Assembly (NCBI RefSeq): GCF_019279795.1
Contig: NC_056731.1
Location: 869,195,175-869,259,174, forward strand
Direction: 5' to 3'
Origin: Protopterus annectens
Taxonomy: Eukaryota > Chordata > Ceratodontiformes > Protopteridae
Length of the DNA stretch: 64,000 nt
Part shown: positions 56,013 through 64,000 of the stretch, piece by piece
Layout: each line of letters starts with the position of its first letter
How positions within the stretch are numbered: the first letter of the stretch is position 1
Notes under the pieces: model-generated
Database searches by the model: none
Told to the model about the DNA's origin: nothing
What the model saw: only the letters and a program-made list of their open reading frames with translations
Program-made: the position numbers and the translations under genes

Positions 56013-56968
56013 CTATGGGGTGGCAAGAGCCTTTGCCAATATCCGGAAGCCCAGGGGTGACAGATGCAAGCCATCCCTTGCGAAGCAGCGTGGCTTGTCC
56101 AGCATGTCATCCCAGGCAGACAGACACTGGATCCCCTTTGAATGACACCAGAATTTAAGCCAATTATTAAAGCTGATCATCTTATCACTGTATTGTGGCA
56201 TCATTCTAGGTGAAGGTAGGATACTGCTCAAGGTCAGGGTCATACCTGCCTGGGCTACATAATCAGAGAGCTCCTCGATGTCCCTTTTCATGTAGTCCAA
56301 GGAGGTGCGTCTCAGGTCGTTGACACCAGCGTGGACAATGACTGAGTCGTACTTGTACCTGCTGTTGAGAGACCTGAGTGCTTGCGTTATGTGGCGGATT
56401 CTAGCGCCTGACAGGCAGCTTACTGTGACCTTCTCTTTACTCAGTCTGGTGAGCGGGGCGTCAGTGTGTCTGACTATGGAATCACCAATGACAAGTGTGT
56501 CTGGCATTTTGTTTGGCCTTAAGGGCTGTGACTGTTTGACACTCTGACTGTGTGGTCTATGTGTTGCATGTGTTGGGTGTGAGGTGGTAGTTGTTTGGGT
56601 GTCTGCTTTGGTGGCCTCTGCTGTTTTGGTAAATTTTTGATCAGAGCCTCAGTATGTCTTTGTGCGAGTATGTGTATGATTTGAAGTTGTGATGGTACCA
56701 TGTGTGACTGGGTATGTATTGTGTGTGGTTACCTTTTCCTCCTGTCTGGTCTTGCCAGTCCTATGTTGAGAGAGCTCAGCCTCCAGTTTGGCGTATAGTT
56801 GCATCTCTCGCATGTATTTGTGTTTTGTGGGAGAAGGAGAGGATTGTCTGTGTACATGAGGCAGTTGTAACATTGCCTCAATATTCCCAGGTTCACCAGT
56901 TGAGCTGGAGAGGACACTAGCAACTGATCCCTCGACATTCTAGAAGTAGTAGATAAAGAGACTTTCAA
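56013..56968 (-). pseudogene. LINE ORF1: Cys-rich N-terminus and SGNH esterase domain
   Basis: Start at 56968 (MKVSLSTTSRM) with CYNCL and CERCNYT, a CxxC/CxxC pair suggesting a zinc ribbon or PHD-like fold. A frame change near 56730 leads to the charged linker AKLEAELSQHRTGKTRQEEK. The intact 164-codon frame 56013-56507 is an SGNH/GDSL-type hydrolase: VIGDSIVRHTDA (block I, nucleophile Ser), HAGVNDLRRTS (block III, Asn), and FARDGLHLSPLGF (block V, Asp and His). CR1 ORF1 proteins are known to carry such esterase domains; their role in transposition is not clear to me. Confidence 0.87.
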
Positions 56969-57797
56969 AGGACTCCGGGGGAAGTGGGTTTTAGGCTGGT
57001 GGGGTACTATCTATAATAAGAGTGCTTTATCAAGGTGCAAGTACTGTAGTAGTAAGTGCTAGGCTTTACAGATAGAGAATAGTCTACTTGGGAATCAAGT
57101 AGAGATGAACTTTTCAGTTATAGGATATGCTGGTTAGATCAGTAGTACAGCTCGAGGAAGGTAGTTTTAAGGGAAAATTGGAAGAGTGGAATTTAGATGG
57201 CCCAAACAGTTTAACCTTGTTTAACCGCCGCTGCTCTTGTGTGCAACAGTGGTAACTCAGCTTCTGGCGTTTAGCGTGTTTTATAGCAGGGGCTGAAGGG
57301 AGCTAGGAATTGGCCCAAAGCGACCAATGGACTACTAGTTTCTGGCTGAAACTTCACCAAATCAGACAAAAGGCTCAGTGCTTCCCACTCCCACTGGTAA
57401 GCAAAGAAACTTCCCTCCTTCCTAATAAGGCAATGGATCAGTAACAGGAACTAAAAACAAAGCCCAGGGATCAGCAACTCTGAAACTGGACTACTCTAGT
57501 TCAGTAAGGCAGGAAAACAAGAGATTTTTTTGTTTTATTACAGAGACAAGGAAAAAACAGACAGTAAATGCTGTAAATCGGCTAGCGCACTTTAGTGTGT
57601 AGCCTACAGAAACAATTTGCAACAATTAGTAACTTAAAGTGCAATAAACAGTGTAAAATGCAGAAATCACTTAAAGTAGCAGTAAAACAGGCAAAATGCA
57701 GTCGCTAGCTTAAATAACAGTGGGAAAGCCACAAAAAATACTTATATCTGGTAGAAAGTCGCTCTTTTAGCTCTCTGCTGCTTGGATCACTCTGCAG
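56969..57797 (-). other. LINE 5'UTR
   Basis: No ORF. It lies between the ORF1 start and the point where D10 gag resumes (about 57798). It includes an A/T-rich part (57520-57760) and a CCTTGTTTAACC motif near 57210. The exact LINE 5' end is uncertain by some tens of bases. Confidence 0.6.
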
Positions 57798-59530
57798 GCC
57801 ACCCCATTGGCAAAGTTTGTAAGGGATTTGTGCTTGTCCTCTGCCCCTTGGGCGTCTGTATTTACCCCTCTGAGGCCTGTCAGTGGCTGGAAAGGACCAA
57901 TTTTTTTGTTGGCCAGTTTCTGCTGAAGCGAGGGGGTTGTACTTGTAGGAAATATTTGACTGCCTGCATTGATTTCGCCTTATCTTCTATTTTCTTTAAA
58001 ACAACTTCTGCTTTAACACCAAAAAGAACATCCTGCTGTAAGGGAGCATCTAGTAGTTTTGCTTTAACATGATCAGGCAGACTTTGTTCCTTTAACTAGG
58101 CATGCCTACGTATAACTGATCCAGTAACAGCTGCTCTGCAGGAGGCCTCTAAAGAATCAAACCCACATTGTAAGGTATGTTTGCCCACCTGCTCGGTGGC
58201 GCGCAACAAATCCTGTACTTCTTTCATTTCAGATTGTTGCGGTAGGGTGGTTATCTTTTGTTTTAACTGAGAGATCAGAAATTTCTGATACTTAAGCATA
58301 TGAAATTGGCAGTTCAGTGCTCTCATAGCTAAAGTGGCTGAGGTGTAAACTTTTTTCCCCCATCTGTCTAGTGCTCTTGAATCCCTTTCAGAAGGTACTG
58401 GATTTTTAGCCATGGAAGCCTTAGCCCCCTTGGGACCCTGGGAGATGGTCTCTGGGTCAGCTACTGGGCTTTTGTAAAGGAATTTGTGGGCTTTTGTAAA
58501 GGAATTTGTGGGAATCAGGCACTCTGTAGTATCTGTCAGGCTTGGCCGGGGCAGGAGGTAGAGTCAGGGTTGAAACTGGATTCTAAGTAGACATCATCCA
58601 CAATGTCCAAAACAGGAGGGATGGCTAGAGGTCTGTGTTGGGGGAGTAAAAGAAACTCTGAGCCTTTTCTTGGAATCAGAGTAATCCTGACCTTCCCAGT
58701 GAAAATGTTCCCTCATAGTGCGTAAAGTTTCCCCAAAAGAGTAATCCTCTGGAGGGGAAGCTGAGGGAATAGAGTCCTCTGCATCAGAATCTTCATAAGG
58801 AGAGAAGGAATAGTCTTCGTCCTCAGAGGAATCCAAAGAACTAGACAGTTGTTCAGAGGAAGCAGAATCTTCCTCTTGTCTAGGCCTTTTGTCAGGAGGA
58901 GGCCGAGAACCCCCGATAAGAGAAATCAAATCTTCAGCCATTTTGAGCATCTGTTTCTTAGGCATAGGGGCTTGAACAGGAGACTGAAGTGAAGTCTTTT
59001 TCGATTTAGGAGTCTTAGACTTGGAAAAAGATTTGACTGTAAGCGTCGGTCTGAAAACGCCTTCAGAAACCGATGGCGTTTCAGAAGTACCAACATCCTT
59101 GGAAGGTAAATCGTCGGAAGGGCCTGAAGTAAAAGGCTGCGTTGGCCTAGTGCATTCAGTCAAAATATCTGTAGCAGTCTCAGGTTCCATAACTGCGGTA
59201 GTCAGAGGCTGCGTCGGAGCCTCACTGATAACCAGAGACCGGATCAACTGAGGCCTCGGCATCGGCCTGGGCTGTCAGTCCTTGTCCCTGCGCTTTTTGT
59301 GCACGCTAGTAGTTGGTAGCTCCGACGGCATGTTACAGTTAAATTTTCTACCAAAAAAGTGTTGTGCAAAATCAAATAGTCTTTTAATAGTACGTTTATT
59401 AAATCTAGCACAAAAACGACAAGAAGTGACGTCGTGATCAGGGCCTAGGCAAGTTATGCAATAAAAATGAAAATCCTTATGGAGGTATTTGCTTCCCACA
59501 AGAAATAAAATTGTTAACTTTTTCTGACAT
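57798..59530 (-). pseudogene. D10 gag-like ORF1, frameshifted
   Basis: ATG at 59530. The middle frame 58594-59262 has MPKKQMLKMAEDLISLIGGS and the acidic YEDSDAEDSIPSASPPEDYS stretch. The core 58096-58413 has RALDRWGKKVYTSATLAMRA, NCQFHMLKYQKFLISQLKQK and GKHTLQCGFDSLEASCRAAV, ending at IRRHA by a TAG stop (Trp codon TGG changed) at about 58096. The Cys module near 59400-59520 reads HFYCITCLG and CRFC. A 20-bp local duplication (GGCTTTTGTAAAGGAATTTG) occurs at 58466-58511. Confidence 0.83.
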
Positions 59531-59664
59531 CGGTCTGAGGCAAGAAAAGTTTCCCCAACGGGGTACTTAGCTTTATAGAAGACTTCGGTCTGAAATTCGA
59601 ATTCGAAAATCTCAGGAGTCGGCCGACCGCCACTTGCGAACTGCTTCTGCTTCGGGCACCACGC

Positions 59665-59846
59665 GACAAGAAAGACTGAAGAAAACAGTGTCGGTTGCAA
59701 TATATGTACCCCTGGCGCACCGTCAGGGATGAGGCGACAGCAACAGACGTCGGACCAAGACTTTGGAAATCCGGCCAACTGCTGGACCGCCTGACGACAG
59801 GATAACCCCAAGTGTGATGACTGCAGCAGGGTAACATGATGAACAT
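59665..59846 (-). repeat. D10 5' ITR
   Basis: The CRE palindrome is lost (CACCGTCAGG near 59719-59728). The TATA position reads AATATATGTACC near 59699-59710. Ends GCAGCAGGGTAACATGATGAACAT at 59846; the GGGT variant is shared with the D10 ICR and 3' end. Confidence 0.82.
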
Positions 59847-60480
59847 CGGATGCAGTGTTTTATCCACTTTGAAATTGTCTGCTTTGAGATGGCCTTTCCT
59901 TCTGATCCTGCAGCATATGACACTAGTAATTGCTCCGCCTTAGGCATAAAAGTAGGATTTGTCCTCAGAGACACATAAAAGGCTCTACAGCCATGAGGGC
60001 CTGTAGCTCTGAAACTCTTCTTGCTGAAGTAATTGCTAGTAGTAGAGCTGTCTTCATTGATAAGAATTTTATATCAGCAGTAGCGGCTGGTTCAAATGGA
60101 GGCAGGGTGAGCTTTTCCAACACATAATTGAGGCCCCATGCAGGTAATGGTGATCTTCTAGGAGGCCTTAGGTTTTTGGCTCCTCTAAGATACTGCTTTG
60201 GTAAAGGATGAGAAAAGATTGGTGGCTCTGTATTGTAATGAGCTGAAATGGCAGAGGCATGGATTTTGATTGATGAGAAAGATAGGCCTTTGTCAAGCAT
60301 CTCAGTTAAGTATTGCAATATCTGAGGAATATGTGGTTCTGCTGTACCAGTTCCTTGTGCTTGATTCCAAGCACAGAATCTCTTCCATTTGTCAGCATAT
60401 GATTTTCTAGTACTAGGCCTTCTGGCTTCCAAAATGACATCCATCACAGCTTTACTGAGAGATGTCGTTCGCATGATTAG
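59847..60480 (-). pseudogene. D12 tyrosine recombinase, C-terminus missing
   Basis: The end of frame 59965-60795 gives LSKAVMDVILEARRPSTRKS, SFSSIKIHASAISAHYNTEP, LPKQYLRGAKNLRPPRRSPL, LLAITSARRVSELQALMAVE (Arg). Then about 200 bp are deleted near 59970 (MAVEPFMCL to TNPTFMPKAEQLLVSYAAG), followed by KAISKQTISKWIKHCIR up to the D10 junction. HxxR and Tyr blocks are absent. Codon-level similarity is closest to D3/D4. Confidence 0.84.
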
Positions 60481-62345
60481 CCATGCTGCCAGGTTCAGAG
60501 TCTGTAGTTGACTGTGCAGGATCTGATTGTTTTGCAGGGACAGTAGTTGTGGTCTTTGAGGCAAGGTCCAAGCTGGGTATTGAGACAAGTTCCTTAGCAT
60601 TGGGTACCAGTATTGGCGGGGCCAGTCCAGGGCAATTAATATAATCTTTGGCTTCTCTTGTCTGACTTTTAGGGGGACCTTGGGTAGAAGAGGCAGAGGA
60701 GGAAAAGCGTAAACTGACAGGTTTTTCCAACTGAAGGATAGGGCGTCCACTTTCCATGCATGTCTGTGATAAGTCCTTGTGCAGAATCTTTTCAATTGAT
60801 AATTTTGAGGAGAGGCAAATAGATCTATGTCTGGGCTCCCCCCATTTCTCTATCAAGCTGAATACTTGTGGGTTTAGTTTCCACTCGTGACGATCCACAA
60901 GGTTTCTGCTTAAATAGTCTGCCAGAGTGTTCTGTTTTCCTGGCAGGAATTGAGCTTGAAGATTTATTTGGTAGGTCAAACCTGTGTCCCAACAGTGCCA
61001 TGGCTAATCTGCAAAGGGGGTATGAGTGTTTGCCCCCTTGCTTGTTTATATACTGCATGGCTGTGGTGTTGTCAGTCTTTATCAGTAGTTGTCCTGGATA
61101 AAGTAAGTCCTTGAAGGCTGTTAGGGCATTTTGAACAGCTAGCATCTCTTTCTGGTTGATAATGTAGATGCATTTGATTTGGTGGCCATATGCTCTGAAT
61201 GCATCTTCCTGCCATGTGGGCCCCCCAGGCATAATCTGATGCGTCTGTTAAGGTTTGGCTGGCAGGGGGTAGAGTGAAAGGCCGTCCCATGTTTTGGTGA
61301 CAGGCCTTTGCCCACTATAGAAACTCCTGTTGCAGACAGGGGATGAAAGGAATCACTGCTTCCAGACTGTGTAACTGTTGACTCCATAAACATTTTAGGT
61401 ACCATTGAAGTTTCCTCATATGCAGTCTTGCATATGGAATTAGTAGGATGCAGGATGCCATGAAGCCCAGAGTCTGCTGAATTTGTCTTGCAGAAGACTG
61501 GGTTTTTGTTGCCATCAGTTTGAAGTAAGTAGTCAGTTGCCTTTGTCTAGAGTGAAGTAAGCCATCTGGGCAGTTGTCTGCAAGCTTGCACCCAGGAATG
61601 TTATCTTTTGAGAGGGTACCAGTTGTGATTTCTTTTCGTTTATTGCGTACCCTAGGCATGCTAGAAGCCTTTTCACAAATGCCAGGTGTCGTAGAAGAAA
61701 GTGTCCTTGTTCTCTGCTTGAATGAGACAGTCGTCCAAGTAAGGATATATTTGAATACTTCTTTGTCTGCAAAATGCAATTACTGATGCCAGGCACTTTG
61801 TAAAGACCCTGGGCACAGTAGATAAGCCAAAGGGCAGTGCAAAGAATTGGTAAAGCATTAAGCCAGCCTTGAATCTGAGGTATCTTCTGCACAACTGTCT
61901 TATTGGGACATGCAGGTATGCCTCTTAAGTCTAAAGTCACCAGCCAAGCATTCTTGCCCAGCATGGGCAGAAGCTGTTGCAAAGTGAGCATTTTGAATTT
62001 TGAAATGTCCAGGTACGTGTTCAAAATCAATAAATCCAGTATTGTCCGCCAGGCCTTGTCCTTTCTGGGTCCCAAGAACAGTTGAGTAAAAACGTTGTCC
62101 TTTTTCCTGTTCTGGTACTGTCTGAATGGCCCCCCATATCCATGAGGGACGTAACCTGTTTCTGCCCCTCTGTCCATTGGTTTATTGGCAGGTCTGGCCA
62201 ACCATTTGCCATTGGCAGAGTGTGGAAATGGGATCTGTATCCCTGTTATATGATGTTCAGTACCCACTTGTCCTGGGTTATTAACTGCCAATTTTGAGCA
62301 AAAAGTGCTAATTTCCCCCGTATGGGGTGCTGCCAAAAAATAAGC
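60452..62345 (-). pseudogene. D12 RT / RNase H / Dam-like ORF, frameshifted
   Basis: The Dam-like end is in the same frame as YR (60500-60795: VDALSFSWKNLSVYAFPPLP, LIALDWPRQYWYPMLRNLSQ), so here a one-base change has fused the two ORFs near 60470. RNase H 60825-61290 (TDNTTAMQYINKQGGKHS). RT: WLVTLDLRGI near 61915, then a 1-2 base loss; YRRYLRF-like, FFALPFGLSTVPRVFTK and IQIYPYLDDCLIQAENKD at 61673-61894. Start region 62150-62336. Confidence 0.85.
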
Positions 62346-64000
62346 GCTTGGTGTCGGCAGAGGGAAGTTATTGGGATTGCTTTCTGTAGGTTTGCGCTTT
62401 ATCTTCTCCAGATTTGGAGGTGGATGCGCCCCATTGCTTTGACCTGTAGGAGTCTTGAGCCTGGTACCTGGAACACTTAGGGCATCTGGATTTGCCCCTT
62501 TGAGCTCTGTCTGACACAGGAAAGAACCAATTTTTTGTAGGCCAGTGTCTACTGAATCTAGGTAGCTGCACTTGTAAGAAATCTTTAACAGTTTGCATAG
62601 ACTTTACTTTGTCTTCCATTTTCTTTAAAACCTCTTCTGCCTTAATACCAAACAGAGAATCAGGTTGTAAAGGTGCATCTAGCACTTTAGCTTTAACATG
62701 ATCAGGCAAATTTTGTTCCTTTAACCAGGCATGCCTCCTAATCACAGATCCAGTAACTGCGGCCCTGCAGGAGGCCTCTAAAGAATCAAAACCACACTGC
62801 AAAGTATGTTTTCCAACTTGTTCAGCTGCATGCAATAATTCCTGCAATTCCTTATTTTCTGCACATTCTGAAATCAACATAATTTTCTGTTTCAGCAATC
62901 CCATAACATGTTGTTGGTACTTAAGCATATGAAACTGACAGTTTAAGGCCCTGATTGCCAAGGTTGCAGATGTGTAAACCTTTTTCTCCCCATGTGTCCA
63001 GTGCCCTTGAATCTCTGTCGGATGGGTTAGGGTTTTTTGCTTTTGAGGCCTTAACTCCCTTTGGACCCTGTGAAATAAGTTTCAGGATCAGCAGCAGGGT
63101 TTATAAATAAAATATTTATGAGAGTCAGGGACCCTGTAATACCCGTCAGGCTTACTGGGAGCCAGAGGTAAAGAGTCAGGGGTCAGGCTTGACTCCGAAA
63201 AATCATCCACAATGTCCAACAGGGGGAATGGCTAAAGGCTTGTGCTGAAGGAGGAGGAGGAAATCCCCGAGCCTCTTTTTTGATTCTGAGAAGTCTTGGC
63301 TCTCCCACTGAAAATGCTCCCTCAAAGTATGCAAAGTTTCTCCAAATGAATAATCCTCAGGCGGAGATGCAGATGGAATAGATTATTCAGCATCAGAATC
63401 CTCATAGGGAGGTAAAGATAATTCCTGATCAGAAGAGGTATCAGAAGAAATTGAAACCTGATCTGAAGATTCATAATCAGTGTCTTGCCTAGGCCTCTTA
63501 TCTGGAGGGGGATGGGTACCCCTGATCACGGTAATAAGGACTTCAGCCATTTTGACCATCTGTTTTTTAGGCATAGAGGCCTGTGCACATGGCTCAGGCG
63601 TCGGTTTTAGTTTTAGAAGGTCTCTGCCTTTGGTTTTACAGCTTTCATCGGTATGATATAAAAATGTTGAGGTCTGAATACACCCCTCAGAAGGAGATGC
63701 CTGCTCAGAGTCTCCAGTCCCATCCGAGGGAGATACATCCGTTGGTCCAATACCTCGTGTATCTTGCGGCATGCCGGACTCAACATGGGTGTCGGTAGAG
63801 GCCTGTGACTTGAAGGTAGTGGGTATCAGGGGCTGCGAAAGCGCCTCACTGAGTACCGGCAAACCAGCGGCTGGCTTAGGAGAAGCTTCATTGTCTGTTT
63901 TGGATCTCAACTGCCTTTCTCTGTCCTTTTCTTTGCGTTTTTTTATGTACTCCGGTAGTCTGATTGCTATCCGACGACATCTCTGGGTAGTTAAATGTTT
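62346..64000 (-). pseudogene. D12 gag-like ORF1, N-terminus beyond the window
   Basis: Core 62368-62961 is open: LNCQFHMLKYQQHVMGLLKQ, HAAEQVGKHTLQCGFDSLEA, RRHAWLKEQNLPDHVKAKVL, KKMEDKVKSMQTVKDFLQVQ, RFSRHWPTKNWFFPVSDRAQ and a basic tail. The uninterrupted GAATCAAAACCACACTGC at 62786-62803 is the undisturbed form of the site hit by D5 and D7. The acidic middle 63383-63910 has MPKKQMVKMAEVLITVIRGT and SLPPYEDSDAE. Frame breaks near 62985 and 63220. Confidence 0.84.

Larger units (their letters stand above)
53064..57797 (-). mobile_element. CR1-like LINE inserted in D10
   Basis: Two-ORF LINE on the minus strand: ORF1 with zinc-finger-like N-terminus and SGNH esterase, ORF2 with endonuclease, RT and C-terminal domain. 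It ends in three tandem copies of the 8-mer AGGTTCAT (53064-53087, plus-strand reading), the kind of short terminal repeat found at CR1/L2 3' ends. The host reads CCCCTCCCTTCTT before it and CACCCCATTGGC after it, matching the D10 gag/RT boundary in other copies. About 4.7 kb, so probably full length or nearly so. Confidence 0.87.
41059..59846 (-). mobile_element. D10: DIRS element carrying D11 and a LINE, with an apparent internal duplication
   Basis: Left end AGTACAGTTTTG at 41059, right end GATGAACAT at 59846. The genes appear as: YR and RT/RNase H up to 44570, garbled sequence, a second near-identical copy of YR and RT (44795-47018), D11, the remaining RT (52607-53063), LINE, and gag plus 5' ITR (57798-59846). 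Its left flank is D3 gag but its right flank is YR of D12, so the two flanks do not match. Recombination between the 3' ITRs of D12 and D10 would explain this. Confidence 0.8.
59847..64000 (-). mobile_element. D12: DIRS element, 5' end beyond the window
   Basis: Begins in mid-YR at CGGATGCAGTG, the same YR position where D9 enters D8 (GCAGAAA|CGGATAC). It runs through RT/RNase H/Dam-like and gag to the right edge. Its own 3' ITR, ICR and YR C-terminus are not found at the left of D10, and were probably lost by recombination between the D12 and D10 3' ends. Confidence 0.83.

Noticed and set aside
56013..56507. Host GDSL esterase gene
   Set aside because: It is followed on the same strand by LINE endonuclease and RT and matches the esterase domain of CR1 ORF1.
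1..64000. LTR retrotransposon or endogenous retrovirus
   Set aside because: No direct LTRs, no DDE integrase, no aspartic protease motif and no envelope; recombinase and ICR identify DIRS.

Overview
The window is one large graveyard of retrotransposons from a eukaryotic genome, almost certainly a vertebrate with a big, repeat-rich genome. The DIRS-type elements plus CR1/L2-type LINEs fit an amphibian such as a caecilian or salamander, or a lungfish; the exact taxon is an inference. I see no host gene, tRNA, rRNA or CRISPR array.

Nearly everything from 8.9 kb to the right edge is built from tyrosine-recombinase retrotransposons of the DIRS1 group. All lie on the minus strand and are inserted one inside another. 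A complete element, read 5' to 3' on the minus strand, has: a 5' inverted terminal repeat (ITR) with TATA box and usually a CRE-like TGACGTCA; a gag-like ORF (Cys/His-rich N-terminus, LAP2alpha-like core); an RT / RNase H / Dam-like methyltransferase ORF; an overlapping tyrosine recombinase (YR) ORF; an internal complementary region (ICR); and a 3' ITR. I label the copies D1 to D12.

Layout. 1-4689: 5' two thirds of D1. 4690-6340: apparently unique sequence. About 6.34-8.91 kb: plus-strand L2-like LINE, cut by D2. 8909-10291: D2, a divergent DIRS, cut by D3. D3 lies in three blocks: 10292-10875, 21677-25243 and 40790-41058. Inside D3 sits D4 (10876-14701 and 19983-21676), which contains D5 (14702-19982). 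Also inside D3 sit D6 (25244-29097), D7 (29098-29536 and 35876-40789), D8 (29537-30306) and D9 (30307-35875). From 41059 comes D10, which runs to 59846 and holds D11 (47019-52606, the best preserved copy) and a minus-strand CR1-like LINE (about 53064-57797). D12 (59847-64000) runs off the right edge.

D11 shows how these elements work. Its ICR (47441-47536) is the exact reverse complement of the last 57 nt at one end joined directly to the last 39 nt at the other. This fixes both termini to the base and shows insertion without target-site duplication. Several junctions agree on a target of the form AAA|C. An unoccupied version of the D11 site lies at 44100/44101, in a near-identical second copy of the surrounding sequence. 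The two copies are separated by about 220 bp of garbled, homopolymer-rich sequence (44570-44795). The simplest reading is that two haplotypes were wrongly placed in tandem, which would make D11 a polymorphic insertion.

Almost every coding region carries frameshifts. Many are single-base indels, some in homopolymers, so part of the damage may be sequencing error and part true decay.
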